Positions 31,407 through 41,064 of a stretch of 44,321 bases of DNA are shown piece after piece. A program made the position numbers and the translations under genes. Under the pieces are notes generated by a model. That model searched no databases, was not told where the DNA came from, and was given only the letters and a program-made list of their open reading frames with translations. Within the stretch, counting starts at the first letter, position 1; each line of letters begins with the position of its first letter. Origin of the DNA: Bacteroidota bacterium (GTDB lineage Bacteria; Bacteroidota; Bacteroidia; Bacteroidales; FEN-979); assembly GCA_026391755.1 (NCBI GenBank), contig JAPLDN010000273.1, positions 1-44,321 of the forward strand. Direction: 5' to 3'.

Positions 31407-31787
31407 TTACCCCTGAATCTGGGCCTGGTATTGCTCGGGGCTCAGCAGTTCAGCAATTTCATCACTATTGGTGATCTTGATTTTTACAACCCAGCCTTCC
31501 GTATAAGGATCTTTGTTGATAAGCTCAGGTGTGGTTGTAAGTGCCTCATTAAATTCAAGAACTTCCCCTCCGACAGGCATAAACATATCCGATACTGTTT
31601 TCACGGCTTCAATAGTGCCGAATGCTTCATGCTTTTCAAGTATTTCGCCAACGGTTTCAACTTCCATAAACACGATATCTCCAAGTTCATGCTGGGCGAA
31701 GTCTGTAATCCCGATAAAAGCATCTTCTCCATCAATTTTCAGCCATTCATGGTCCTTTGTGAACTTTAAGTTAGCAGGAACGTTCAT
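31407..31787 (-). CDS. gcvH: Glycine cleavage system H protein
   Basis: This 126-residue carrier shuttles the aminomethyl group in glycine cleavage. The lipoyl attachment Lys63 lies in TIEAVKTVSDMFMP. LKFTKDHEWLKIDG (7-20), GITDFAQHELGDIVFMEVE and the C-terminal GWVVKIK complete the family pattern. The other gcv genes are not in the window. A -7 box TAATTTTG lies 23 bases upstream, so gcvH-vanZ can be expressed independently of sprA. Confidence 0.97.
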   Translation of the reverse strand: MNVPANLKFTKDHEWLKIDGEDAFIGITDFAQHELGDIVFMEVETVGEILEKHEAFGTIEAVKTVSDMFMPVGGEVLEFNEALTTTPELINKDPYTEGWVVKIKITNSDEIAELLSPEQYQAQIQG

Positions 31788-31810
31788 AGTATTCAGATTT
31801 TAAGTTTTTT

Positions 31811-31818
31811 CAAAATTA
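31811..31818 (-). promoter_or_regulatory. -7 box (TAATTTTG) for gcvH
   Basis: This exact TAnnTTTG match on the minus strand lies 23 bases upstream of the gcvH ATG, in the sprA-gcvH spacer. Confidence 0.5.
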
Positions 31819-31882
31819 CAATTTTTCTTCCTTCAAAGGCCGGCCTGTCAATAAATTATTGTTACCTGGTTAACAATCCCGA

Positions 31883-31936
31883 ATCCAGTTATCTAGTTAT
31901 CCAGTTATCTAGTTATCCAGTTATCCCGTATCCCGT
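31883..31936. repeat. Mixed 8- and 7-base array at the 3' end of sprA
   Basis: Five 8-mers alternate ATCCAGTT and ATCTAGTT (31883-31922), then two 7-mers ATCCCGT (31923-31936) follow, ending one base before the sprA stop codon. The array shows the octamer and heptamer families meeting in one locus. Confidence 0.9.
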
Positions 31937-31937
31937 T

Positions 31938-33098
31938 TTACTGTGAAAGCGAGAACCTCAGCGCCAATCCGCCTTGTGTATTCGATGTACGGTACTGGTT
32001 CGAGACATAAGGTGTATTAATATCCTTCTTGAAATAGAACTGTATGTTGAACTTCTGGCTCAGGTTATAGTCTGCAGTAAAATTGATATTCAAAACCTGC
32101 TGCCCAATCGAGATCTGGTTGATTTCCTGGTCAACCCGGCGAAGTGTTGTGCGATTTTTTCGTATACTGAAATCCAGTTTAAGGTTCAGATCGCTTTTTG
32201 TCTTTGCTTTCTTCCCTCCTCCCAGTACACCTGAAAAATTCAGTTTTATCCCTTTGATCCTGTATCCGAGGCCAACAATGTATTCACTTGAAGCAACTTC
32301 TGTAAGCTGGTTATTTGAGAAGCTGAAGCTGAGAGCGCGGGAGCGGCGCATCTCAAAATTGGCAAGAAGGCTGTTTATGAAACCAAGGTCAATGCGGATA
32401 AGCGGACTGAATTGTTCATTAATGGTCATGACTCCTATCTGTCGTTCAGGAATGAAATTACCGGCATCATCCAGAACATTCGGATAGCCCCCGGCTTCTC
32501 CGTATTTGATGTTAGATACAAAATTGCTGACGGTATAGGTACAGATGTAAGCATGGGTAATGGTAAGTGTTCGCATGAATGTTTTTATCCAGGGCAGTTT
32601 GGCTAATCCGTCATATGTAATCCTCCAGTTCGGCAGGGGGATAGAAGGGAATGCGGTCAGATTGATCTTTGAAGGATTGCTGCCCTTATAAGCTGCAAGG
32701 AAAGCAGTGGTAAGAACGTCCTGATCAACAGGGCCATAGCCAACCGGGAAACCTGTGGAGTCAACCACCCCTTTGGAATTCGGATTCTGTGCAGCATACC
32801 GGTCGGCGATCTCTTTACGCATCTCTTTGAGTCTCTCAAAGGCAGGAGACACCCCGAATTTATCCTGTTTATCAAAGGCCGTGGCAATCATTATGGTCGA
32901 CATGGTAAAGGTTCCCATCTGTGTGGGAGAGAATGGGTAGAATCCGTCAAGCGAGGGGGACCATTTGTAAAATTCCTGCCTGGTAGTGGAAAAGTTTTTA
33001 ACAGCGTTGATCTCGATCCTGAAATCCTTGAATGGTTCCACCGATACGCTCGCAGTGAAATTCTCAGTAAACTTATTGATATATGCCGTATTCAGCAT
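31938..33098 (-). CDS. sprA: SprA, C-terminal fragment in a shifted frame
   Basis: This 386-codon frame encodes the C-terminal barrel part of SprA: LNTAYINKFTENFTASVSVEPFKDFRIEI in pieces, LPNWRITYDGLAKLPWIKTFMRTLTITHAY in pieces, IRIDLGFINSLLANFEMRRSRALSFSFSNNQLTE in pieces, and a terminal GGLALRFSLSQ. Homology runs upstream of the ATG to about 33119 as GWITRDT in this same frame. That shows the ATG at 33098 is not a natural start and that the piece belongs to the gene upstream. A stop (TAG, 33126-33128) closes the frame behind it. As a separate product it would lack a signal peptide. Confidence 0.88.
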   Translation of the reverse strand: MLNTAYINKFTENFTASVSVEPFKDFRIEINAVKNFSTTRQEFYKWSPSLDGFYPFSPTQMGTFTMSTIMIATAFDKQDKFGVSPAFERLKEMRKEIADRYAAQNPNSKGVVDSTGFPVGYGPVDQDVLTTAFLAAYKGSNPSKINLTAFPSIPLPNWRITYDGLAKLPWIKTFMRTLTITHAYICTYTVSNFVSNIKYGEAGGYPNVLDDAGNFIPERQIGVMTINEQFSPLIRIDLGFINSLLANFEMRRSRALSFSFSNNQLTEVASSEYIVGLGYRIKGIKLNFSGVLGGGKKAKTKSDLNLKLDFSIRKNRTTLRRVDQEINQISIGQQVLNINFTADYNLSQKFNIQFYFKKDINTPYVSNQYRTSNTQGGLALRFSLSQ

Positions 33099-33102
33099 GG
33101 TA

Positions 33103-36100
33103 TCACGGGTAATCCATCCTCTTTCCTATAGCCTTCTTAGGTTTCTGGCCTTTCAGTGTATCGGCACTGGCAGTCTTTGCATTTTTATCAGTAAGTTTTC
33201 CAGGTCCCCCCTTATCGTTCTTTTGGTTTTTCTGATTCCCCATATTGATCTTTTTCAGATAAGGGATCTTATTATACAGGTTTACAAAATTCAAATTCCC
33301 GTTCAGTAGCTTGGTACTATTGTTCTCGGCCGTGTTTCCAAAGGTTGGCTGAACAGAAAGGGCGCTTCCTGTCCATCGGTAGCTTCCCTGGTATCCTGCA
33401 GTAAGTGAGATCCAGTCGATAAAAGGTATTTTTGAAAGAGGCAGATCCCATGTAACACTGAATGCCTGGTTGTAATTATTCATGGTTCCGAATGAGAAAA
33501 TCTGGTCCCATACCTGGGAACGGTTTGAGCGGTCGATCACTCCGGGCGGCTCATTGATAAATGCCTGGGCATTGGCTACAAGGCTAACTTTAAAAGATCT
33601 TGCAAAGTCCCATTTCAGGTCATACAGCCTGCTCCAGTTCCAGGTTTTGATATAAAATGTTTCCATAGGAACCATGGCCTGGGTTTTGTTCCTGAACTTC
33701 CGGGTATCGAATTCCCGGTTCATATCGGTCCTGAATGAGAACGATTTGGGCAGGTACGAGAAATTGAAATCCCTGAAAAGTGAAAGGTATTTCGATTGCA
33801 GGAACTTAACTTTGCTCAAAGGAACTACCGACGGGGGAATGGCACTGTAATTATATGCCAGAGCACCCAGGTACTTTTTCTGGAGATCGTACTCGATATC
33901 GACATCCCTGTGAAAGATTTCCGAATATGCATAGCTGATGTTGAAATTCTCAATATCGTATATCTTTGGCTTCCTGCTCAGGTTGGTTTTTTCCTTCCTC
34001 ACATTCATAAGGTTGAAATTCTTCCGGTATGTATATCCCTCGGTGAGCTGCTTTATTGAGTCCTTTTGTGCCTGGGTGTCATAGATCTTCAGAACATCCG
34101 AGAGATACAGGTCAGGGTTAAGAGGATCATATTTCGGGGTATTTTTCTGCATTGAATAATCAAAATGCATTGGGATGCGGATACCTGATTTAGCAGGAAA
34201 GAATTTGCCAAGTTCCAGATCTGTATCAAAGCCAAACATAGTGATGGCTTCCATTGCACGCTCGGTTTGTTTTTGTTCGAGGGAACCAAAGCCGGAGCTT
34301 GAGTAACTTCCTGTAAACTGCACCCGTCCCAGGTCGGCAAGATCCACGGCCAGCCTTGCCGTGGCCGCCCATCCTCCCTGTTTGTTAAATCCTGTAAGAC
34401 GCAACTCATCGACCCAGATCTCGGCACATTTTGCCTGGCCGTCATCATCTTTGTTCTGTCCTCCCTTTTTCGGATTTCTGACGCCGATCATGATGGATTT
34501 GACATCGCTGATGGTGGGCGAGCCTACAATGGTTATCATGTTGGCTCCGTCCATTTCCGAATAAGGGTATGAAAGGCTGACATTAGCCCCGTGCTGGGCC
34601 ATCACCACATAACGGTTATATTTAACCTGTACCAGCCTGTTCAGGTCTATGTTAAACGCATTGGCATCGGGCCAAATGGCATCGGGATTGTTGGCACTTG
34701 TCCCCCAGGGTGTAAAATGGAGCGGGATATCGTATTCATAAAAGTTATCAGTGAAGTCCGATCCTATCCGAATGAACACGGTAAGGTCCCCGGTTTTAAC
34801 ATCCTGGCTTTCGATCGACTTTTCGGCATGTACGAACATGTTAAGGAACTTGAACTGGCGGAAATCGAATTCACAGGTCTTGTAAGCACCGCGTGCATCC
34901 CCATCGACCAGATTGCAAACTTTGAAGGACATGGATTGTTCGTTCAGTTTCTGCATATTGGTCGAACCCCAGTTCGTTTCCCTTTCTATTCCCGGGGGCA
35001 TCACGTATGGGATTGGTTGTTTGCTCCCGTTTTCCTCGATACTTACTGTTGCAATATCAAAGGTGGTCTGGCTTTGTTGATTGTCGGGGATATATTCTCC
35101 CGGTGCCAGCAGAGAGTTGGTATACCTCCTCCATTCGCCCCTTGTGAGTTCAAGGGTTGCAAAACGGCAAACGATGGGTCTTACGAAATTCTTAAAGAAG
35201 ACACGCATAAACCGGATCGAAGTAAAGTCTGAAATATTACCGATGACCTTATCCGGTGTACGGACAGGAATTTTAAACTGGTACCATTTTACAGCCCCTC
35301 TCTGACCGTTGGCCAGAGGGATATTTGTTGCATAATACACGTTATTGATATAGTTCATCCCTGCCTGCATCTGGTCACGGCGCAAGTGCACTATGTATTG
35401 GTAATAGCGTTCAGCTTCACTGAGAGTGTTGTCTTTATTGATATCTTCGACATTAGGAATTGTGGTTGCGAGTGTCGGGTATGATTCAGGAGACTGAGAC
35501 TGGGTTGGTGAATTACCTTCAGGACCGTTGAACATTTTATACCTCTCTAAAACACTGCTGTACTGAGGGTCATTGTCATAATCGGTGCCTCTGAAATAGT
35601 GATAATCGTCGCCGGAAGGGTCAGCCGATGCATTTTTAAATGCCTGGGAACCTGAGCCGAAAGCTCCCCTTACCTTGCTTACATAAATGGTGTCGAAGAA
35701 TGTCCGCTCATCGGCATCCATCAGTCCGTCATACCCGACATCCTGGTATGGCCTTGAAGCGGGGTCGTTATCAAAAGCGTCGACCAGCGCCTGCAATCTT
35801 GGGACACGACCCCAGATGGTCGTATCAACAATCGCTTCCCCTGTCGCATCCCTTGTTGAAGCGGTGGTGGGCAGCCCGTTTTCATAACTTTTCCTCCCAT
35901 CCCTGAGGATATCTTCGGAAACATCCCCGAGGTTGAAATATAATTCCCCCGAATTGGTGGAATCATAGGCAAAGGGATCCATCATCCAGAATTCAATATA
36001 CTGAACATTGGCGGCATCAAAGTCGGTGGTTTCAATTCTCCGCATAATCCCTCCCCATCTTGTCTCAGGAAAAGCGAGGGTCCCTTCCTGGGTAAGTCCT

Positions 36101-39018
36101 TTGGAAAAAGCCGTGGGCAGAACATCATAATTATATGGTCCTTTATCCTGGGGATAATACGCGAAATTCAGAACGGCAAGGTTGACGGGAACACCATTTA
36201 ATGGCTGCTTGTTTGGGAAGACTTCCGTCTCCCATACCTGCCTTGCATACTGGGTCGACAACTCCTGGCTTGTAACATTGGGAGGGACCAGGCTTGTATT
36301 TTTATCGTAAAACAAGGGGTCGATGATGTACCACGCAAGTTTCGCACGATTGAAGCCGTATTCACGTTTTGTGCCGTTAGCCGCCTCCGGGAACATACCA
36401 AGAGTGGTCTGCATCTGGGGAGTTGAAGCAAGGTACCATGTACCTATGTTTTTCAAGTCGATCGTCGACTTGGCTCCTTCAAAATCATCAATATAGGTCG
36501 TGCCGGATTTCCCGATTGCCTTGGAATGTCCCGGTATGAACTGGGCAAATTCTGCGTCAATTGAAACGTTGGAAGGGGCTTTGGTTGAAATGAAAGGCAG
36601 GGCATCGACAAGCCGCGTGATCAGGCGGGACTGGGCGCGGTATGAAAGGTTAACACCCCAGATTGTGTTCGACATGGGCTCATCCCCGTAATTCACTTTT
36701 GTTGTAAGAGGGCGCTCATTCAGGTTCATGATGGTGGCGCCTATATTGAAATCTTTGTTCAATTTATAATCCAGGTGAGCGCCTATCAGGCGTTTGGTCT
36801 GTATATTGAACATCTGGTTGCTTTCCATCGATATATTGATGGGGGTTCCCGAATTGAGCAGTCCTTCATTAATGATACGAACCCGGCCAAGGGTATAATC
36901 CACGGTAAAGTCTACATTCTCGGTAAGCTGCACTCCGCCGGCGGTAACCCTGACCGAACCCTGGGGTACGTTAAGAGCATTAAGTGATATTTCAGAACCC
37001 GTAGTGGATTTATAAAACCCGTCCAGGACAAACTTGTTTTTATCAGGATATTGCCGGGCCTGAGACTTTGTAAGAGTGTAAAGGGAGTCATAGCAATATT
37101 TTGCTGCAATCGCGAGAGACCCGGAGGGGTCATTGGGATCGTAGATCGAATCCCTCAGGGATTGTCCGAAAGGTTCCAGGACTGTAAAAAATATCCTTCC
37201 GTTGGACGATTGAATAGTACCCCCCATCGTGGCAGCCTGGTCAAGAAAATCGAACATCCCATCGGGCGGAGGGTTCCACTGCATGTTCAGGTTGTCGAAA
37301 TTTAAAACCCTGAGAAGTGGTACACCTTTGATGCGGCTTTCACTGATATATGCTGTAGGCACACCATTGGAATTTCCGTTATAGAGCACATTGAGTGTGA
37401 AGTTTGCCGACTGCACCTGGTATGCACCAAGCGAATACACATTTTTCATCATCAGGTTCCAGAGGGGAATACGCGTATTCAGCGAGGTACTCTTCAGGAG
37501 TTTAACAACGAGACTGTTTGGTGTGTTGATACCCTGGTCTGAAAACTCCCCAACCTGGTAAACCTTTGGATCACCAACAATCTGGTACTGGTATGAAACA
37601 GCAAGTGTCTGATCGGAATTGAGATTGGTGTTAAGGGAGATAAAACCAAGCTTGGAGTTGAAAGAGTATTCCGTCGGAAGCAGCTTTCGCGCACTTTCGA
37701 TCTTTTCAAAATCCAGACCCGAAACCAGGAAAAACGGTGAGCCTTTAAGATATTCTGTAACGGTGTTTATATTGCGGACCTTGGCGGAGTCAGCGGCGGT
37801 GGGCATTATCCTCGAGAAAAGGGTGTTCGAAGAATTAGAAGGCAGAGACTGCCCGGGATTGGGATAAAACTGCTGCTTATTATAGGGGTTGAATTCACCC
37901 AGGTCCTGGAAAGCAACGATATTACGGTTCTCCGTAACAGCAGCGCCGATATTGGTGACCCATACTTCAATTTTTACAATATTTACAGCAGAGTTGACGA
38001 TCGGAAGTGACTTCAGGGCTTCCCGATAATGATCCCGAAAATACTGAGCAACAAAGAAATGGCGATTCTCTTCATATTCATCGGCCCTCAGCCTGAACTT
38101 GTTTGTTTGCGCATTTCCCTGGACCGTAAGGGTTTTCGTTTCGCTTTTTTGCTGGGAATAGAGAGCTGTTACACTCAGGCGGCCGAATCTCAACTTGGTC
38201 TTGATCCCAAAGAGGCTTTCGGTACCTTTGATGAGAGTTGTATTCAACGGCATGTTTACATTACCCCCTTCGATCAGCTGGATGATATCATCTTCCTTGC
38301 CCTCATACTTAAGTTTGAGTGTGTTCTCAAAATCAAAAGTGGCCTGTGTATTGTAATTGATCTTGAATTCAATCTTGTCGCCGATCTTTGCGATCACATT
38401 CAACTGGATCTTTTCATCAAAATCAAAATTGGTCTGCCTCCTTTGTCGTGTATTCAGCATGGGGTCATCTCTCCTGTTTGAGACTATGCCGAAATTGATC
38501 TGTGCTGATCCCTGCGGACGTATATCAACAGTATTGTTCCCGAATATAGTTTCAAAGAATTTTCCCGGGATATGAATCTTGGGGATCATTCCCCTTGAGT
38601 TATCCATCCCTGCAGCCTCAGCCCGTTCCTTCCAGTATGATTGCAGGAGATTCTGCATATCCTGGTCCTGGAACTCGCTGAACGACATGGTGGTGGGAAT
38701 ACGGTAGGTTTCATTCCCGACTTTATAAAGATTATAATACTGGTTGGTGGCGGGGTCGTATTCAACGACTGTTTTAATGTTCGAAGGGGTTTTAAGGTAA
38801 AGAGGGCTGGTTTTTCCCCCTCCCGGCAGGGTCCCGTCGTACGAAAAGGGATATCTCAGGGTAGTATCGGAATTCCTGTTTGTATCAGCTGCAAAAAGAA
38901 GATCCGGGGTTCGTCCAAGGCTCTGCCCCGGCCGACCGGAATATGACGGCATAGCAAGACCTTGGAGAACCAGTAAGACAAGACAGTATTTTACAGCAAT
39001 GTTAAAGTAATTCACCAA
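33103..39018 (-). CDS. sprA: SprA/Sov type IX secretion translocon, N-terminal 1971 codons (interrupted)
   Basis: SprA is the giant outer-membrane barrel through which type IX secretion substrates leave the cell. It is usually about 2400 residues; here 1971 plus 386 residues are split over two frames. The fragment has an N-terminal export signal (YCLVLLVLQGLAMPSYS) and typical blocks such as IDIRPQGSAQINFGI-like VDIRPQGSAQINFG, LIEGGNVNMPLNTTLIKG, TYIDDFEGAKSTIDLKN, CAEIWVDELRLTGF and VNLYNKIPYLKKIN. It then ends in a Lys-rich tail and a stop at 33103. The start is a TTG (39018) or the adjacent GTG (39015); no ATG is available. It lies 50 bases after ruvA. The interruption is described in the findings. 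Confidence 0.93.
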   Translation of the reverse strand: MVNYFNIAVKYCLVLLVLQGLAMPSYSGRPGQSLGRTPDLLFAADTNRNSDTTLRYPFSYDGTLPGGGKTSPLYLKTPSNIKTVVEYDPATNQYYNLYKVGNETYRIPTTMSFSEFQDQDMQNLLQSYWKERAEAAGMDNSRGMIPKIHIPGKFFETIFGNNTVDIRPQGSAQINFGIVSNRRDDPMLNTRQRRQTNFDFDEKIQLNVIAKIGDKIEFKINYNTQATFDFENTLKLKYEGKEDDIIQLIEGGNVNMPLNTTLIKGTESLFGIKTKLRFGRLSVTALYSQQKSETKTLTVQGNAQTNKFRLRADEYEENRHFFVAQYFRDHYREALKSLPIVNSAVNIVKIEVWVTNIGAAVTENRNIVAFQDLGEFNPYNKQQFYPNPGQSLPSNSSNTLFSRIMPTAADSAKVRNINTVTEYLKGSPFFLVSGLDFEKIESARKLLPTEYSFNSKLGFISLNTNLNSDQTLAVSYQYQIVGDPKVYQVGEFSDQGINTPNSLVVKLLKSTSLNTRIPLWNLMMKNVYSLGAYQVQSANFTLNVLYNGNSNGVPTAYISESRIKGVPLLRVLNFDNLNMQWNPPPDGMFDFLDQAATMGGTIQSSNGRIFFTVLEPFGQSLRDSIYDPNDPSGSLAIAAKYCYDSLYTLTKSQARQYPDKNKFVLDGFYKSTTGSEISLNALNVPQGSVRVTAGGVQLTENVDFTVDYTLGRVRIINEGLLNSGTPINISMESNQMFNIQTKRLIGAHLDYKLNKDFNIGATIMNLNERPLTTKVNYGDEPMSNTIWGVNLSYRAQSRLITRLVDALPFISTKAPSNVSIDAEFAQFIPGHSKAIGKSGTTYIDDFEGAKSTIDLKNIGTWYLASTPQMQTTLGMFPEAANGTKREYGFNRAKLAWYIIDPLFYDKNTSLVPPNVTSQELSTQYARQVWETEVFPNKQPLNGVPVNLAVLNFAYYPQDKGPYNYDVLPTAFSKGLTQEGTLAFPETRWGGIMRRIETTDFDAANVQYIEFWMMDPFAYDSTNSGELYFNLGDVSEDILRDGRKSYENGLPTTASTRDATGEAIVDTTIWGRVPRLQALVDAFDNDPASRPYQDVGYDGLMDADERTFFDTIYVSKVRGAFGSGSQAFKNASADPSGDDYHYFRGTDYDNDPQYSSVLERYKMFNGPEGNSPTQSQSPESYPTLATTIPNVEDINKDNTLSEAERYYQYIVHLRRDQMQAGMNYINNVYYATNIPLANGQRGAVKWYQFKIPVRTPDKVIGNISDFTSIRFMRVFFKNFVRPIVCRFATLELTRGEWRRYTNSLLAPGEYIPDNQQSQTTFDIATVSIEENGSKQPIPYVMPPGIERETNWGSTNMQKLNEQSMSFKVCNLVDGDARGAYKTCEFDFRQFKFLNMFVHAEKSIESQDVKTGDLTVFIRIGSDFTDNFYEYDIPLHFTPWGTSANNPDAIWPDANAFNIDLNRLVQVKYNRYVVMAQHGANVSLSYPYSEMDGANMITIVGSPTISDVKSIMIGVRNPKKGGQNKDDDGQAKCAEIWVDELRLTGFNKQGGWAATARLAVDLADLGRVQFTGSYSSSGFGSLEQKQTERAMEAITMFGFDTDLELGKFFPAKSGIRIPMHFDYSMQKNTPKYDPLNPDLYLSDVLKIYDTQAQKDSIKQLTEGYTYRKNFNLMNVRKEKTNLSRKPKIYDIENFNISYAYSEIFHRDVDIEYDLQKKYLGALAYNYSAIPPSVVPLSKVKFLQSKYLSLFRDFNFSYLPKSFSFRTDMNREFDTRKFRNKTQAMVPMETFYIKTWNWSRLYDLKWDFARSFKVSLVANAQAFINEPPGVIDRSNRSQVWDQIFSFGTMNNYNQAFSVTWDLPLSKIPFIDWISLTAGYQGSYRWTGSALSVQPTFGNTAENNSTKLLNGNLNFVNLYNKIPYLKKINMGNQKNQKNDKGGPGKLTDKNAKTASADTLKGQKPKKAIGKRMDYP

Positions 39019-39068
39019 TTCCGTTTTGTTCCGTTAGCCAAGCTGAGTGAACTCAATGCAAACAAACG

Positions 39069-39653
39069 CTATAACATCCTCAGCGCCTGCTTGATAAGCT
39101 GTTCCACTGATAAACCGGAGCCTTCTGCTTCGATAATCTTGTTTAATACTTTCTCCGCCAGCACCTTGGGAAAACCCAAAATACCTAATGCAGATAACGC
39201 TTCTTCCCGGCTTGTATTGTGTAAAACCCCTGATTTTTCGGAAGGAATCAGGTGCCTGGAGAGTTTGTTTTTTAAGTCGATAATGATACGTTCGGCTGTT
39301 TTACTTCCAATCCCTTTAATTCTTTGCAGCATCGGGGCATTCCCGTCGACTATGGCCTGGGCTACTTCATTGGGATTCAGTGATGAAAGAATTATGCGGG
39401 CTGTATTTACGCCAACCCCTGATACGCTGATCAATTGGCGAAAAAGGTCCCGCTCCCCTGTATCTATAAAACCGAAGAGCATATGCGCATCCTCTCTCAC
39501 GACCAGGTGAGTGAACAGAAGGCAGCTTTCTTCATCGCCAAGTCTGGAATAAGTATAAACCGAAATATTCAGGTAAAATGCAACACCATTGCAATCGATC
39601 ACTGCGTAGGCAGGATTCTTTTCGACCAGGCGGCCTTTAAGATATTCATACAT
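39069..39653 (-). CDS. ruvA: Holliday junction branch migration protein RuvA
   Basis: This 194-residue DNA-binding subunit of RuvAB has an N-terminal OB-fold domain (MYEYLKGRLVEKNPAYAVIDCNGVAFYLNI in pieces, residues 1-60), two helix-hairpin-helix motifs (SVSGVGVNTARIILSS at about 74-89 and RIKGIGSKTAERIIIDLKNKL in pieces at about 110-130), and a C-terminal RuvB-binding helix bundle (EEALSALGILGFPKVLAEKVLNKI in pieces). The length is standard. It begins three bases after the preceding thioredoxin-like gene, in one transcript, with sprA downstream. Confidence 0.96.
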   Translation of the reverse strand: MYEYLKGRLVEKNPAYAVIDCNGVAFYLNISVYTYSRLGDEESCLLFTHLVVREDAHMLFGFIDTGERDLFRQLISVSGVGVNTARIILSSLNPNEVAQAIVDGNAPMLQRIKGIGSKTAERIIIDLKNKLSRHLIPSEKSGVLHNTSREEALSALGILGFPKVLAEKVLNKIIEAEGSGLSVEQLIKQALRML

Positions 39654-39656
39654 AAA

Positions 39657-41024
39657 CTATTTTATTTGTTGGTTCAATGCCTGCTCCAGCTCACGCCACG
39701 TAATAGGTTTGGCAATAATCTTTTTATCCCGGTCGAGAAGGTACATCGTGGGAGTTGCATAGATATTATATTCGTCTTCGGCTTTGCCGGAATAACCCTT
39801 CAATTCAGAGACATTGATCCAGTTAAGCTTTTCCTTTTTTATGAAAGAGGCCCACGCAGTCCTGCTGGTATCAAGGGAAACGGCAACAACCTCGAGCCTT
39901 TTTGTTTTCTGTTTATCATACCATGCTTTGAGATTCGGCATCATTTCAGTACAATGTGGACACTGGCTGGACCAGAAAACCAGCAGGGTGAATTCGTTTT
40001 TCAGGGCAAGCAGGCTTATTGTATTCCCTTTAAGATCGGGAACTTCGATTGCAGGCGCTGTCTTCCCGATAGACAGTTTCTTGAAGTTATCCAGTTTTTT
40101 CTGCAGGGTCGATTTTCGCGCAGCATCTTCGCATGAAAACGGATCCTGGAAGTTGTCGGCAATATAGGTTATGACATCATCAAAATGGTATTTATCGAAA
40201 CCTCCTACGAGATAATCAAGCATGAACTTATAAACATTGGGGTTTACCGAGGCGGCACCGAGGGCCACTGTAACGGCTTTGATGAATTCGCCCTCAAGTT
40301 GTCTCTGGCTGAACCGGTTATTCTGATATAATGCGAGGTAAGAGATTATCTTATCGGCAAATACATTGCTCCTGAGAAGGGCTGTGTCGTTGAAATCAAC
40401 CTTATCCCAGTAATGCTGCTTAAGAAATTCTATCCTGTCATTTGCAGAAAGAGAGGCTGAAATATAAGGTGTACGTATCACCTTTTCCATCCTGATTGCA
40501 TATAATCCCGGATATTTATCAGATACCGAATCCAGGCGGGCAAGCTGAATTTTCTGGGTTGTTTCAAACTCAGTCACCGCATTTCTGTAAAATTCATTCC
40601 TGGCAGGGTAAAAATCCACCAGGGGCATCAGCAATTCCAGTTTTGACTGGCTTGTCCTTCCCATTGAAGTAAACGATTGAAATATCTGATTTTCCAGAGA
40701 TGACAATACCTTAAGTGAGTCCTGAGGAAAGCTGTCCCAGGTCTCAAATTTCACGTTTTCACGGTTCAGGATAAGGTTTACAAATCCTGTCTTGCTCCAG
40801 CCCACCTTGTAAAAACCCGGGGCGAAGCCAGTTGGTAAAATAAAGTGAATCCTGCCCAACGAATCGGAGATGGTTGAATCCGACACCTTTATCCGCTCCC
40901 CATACATACCTGAAAGATAAACCTTTGAATTTGACAGAGCGTGGATGGTCCCCTCAAGCGAGTTCTGGGAGGAACATAACACAGATGAAAGAAGAAACGC
41001 CGGCAGCAGAACCTTTCTGATCAT
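39657..41024 (-). CDS. Exported thioredoxin-fold protein with long N-terminal domain
   Basis: This 455-residue protein has a signal peptide (about 1-20). An N-terminal beta-rich domain follows (about 22-110) resembling DUF4369 (YGERIKVSDSTISDSLGRIHF), then a helical middle (110-310) and a C-terminal TlpA-like thioredoxin domain (from about 315). The redox motif FWSSQCPHC has Cys355 and Cys358, and ATPTMYLLD carries the cis-Pro. CPHC is less usual in TlpA proteins and more like DsbA-type motifs, so the redox potential may differ from the CGPC neighbour upstream. It lies 86 bases downstream of that neighbour, with a strong hairpin between, and three bases before ruvA. Confidence 0.85.
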   Translation of the reverse strand: MIRKVLLPAFLLSSVLCSSQNSLEGTIHALSNSKVYLSGMYGERIKVSDSTISDSLGRIHFILPTGFAPGFYKVGWSKTGFVNLILNRENVKFETWDSFPQDSLKVLSSLENQIFQSFTSMGRTSQSKLELLMPLVDFYPARNEFYRNAVTEFETTQKIQLARLDSVSDKYPGLYAIRMEKVIRTPYISASLSANDRIEFLKQHYWDKVDFNDTALLRSNVFADKIISYLALYQNNRFSQRQLEGEFIKAVTVALGAASVNPNVYKFMLDYLVGGFDKYHFDDVITYIADNFQDPFSCEDAARKSTLQKKLDNFKKLSIGKTAPAIEVPDLKGNTISLLALKNEFTLLVFWSSQCPHCTEMMPNLKAWYDKQKTKRLEVVAVSLDTSRTAWASFIKKEKLNWINVSELKGYSGKAEDEYNIYATPTMYLLDRDKKIIAKPITWRELEQALNQQIK

Positions 41025-41064
41025 TTTTCGGAGTATTAAAGTTTGGAATCTTCGGATAATAACA

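Noticed and set aside
33103..33128. Programmed frameshift site joining the two sprA frames
   Set aside because: No slippery heptamer is visible, and the conserved segment expected between the two parts is absent, so recoding alone would not restore SprA.
38029..38481. Plus-strand frames of 100-170 codons opposite sprA, dxs, the permease and the mannosidase
   Set aside because: They are antisense shadows of well-supported genes with no family similarity or own ribosome-binding context.
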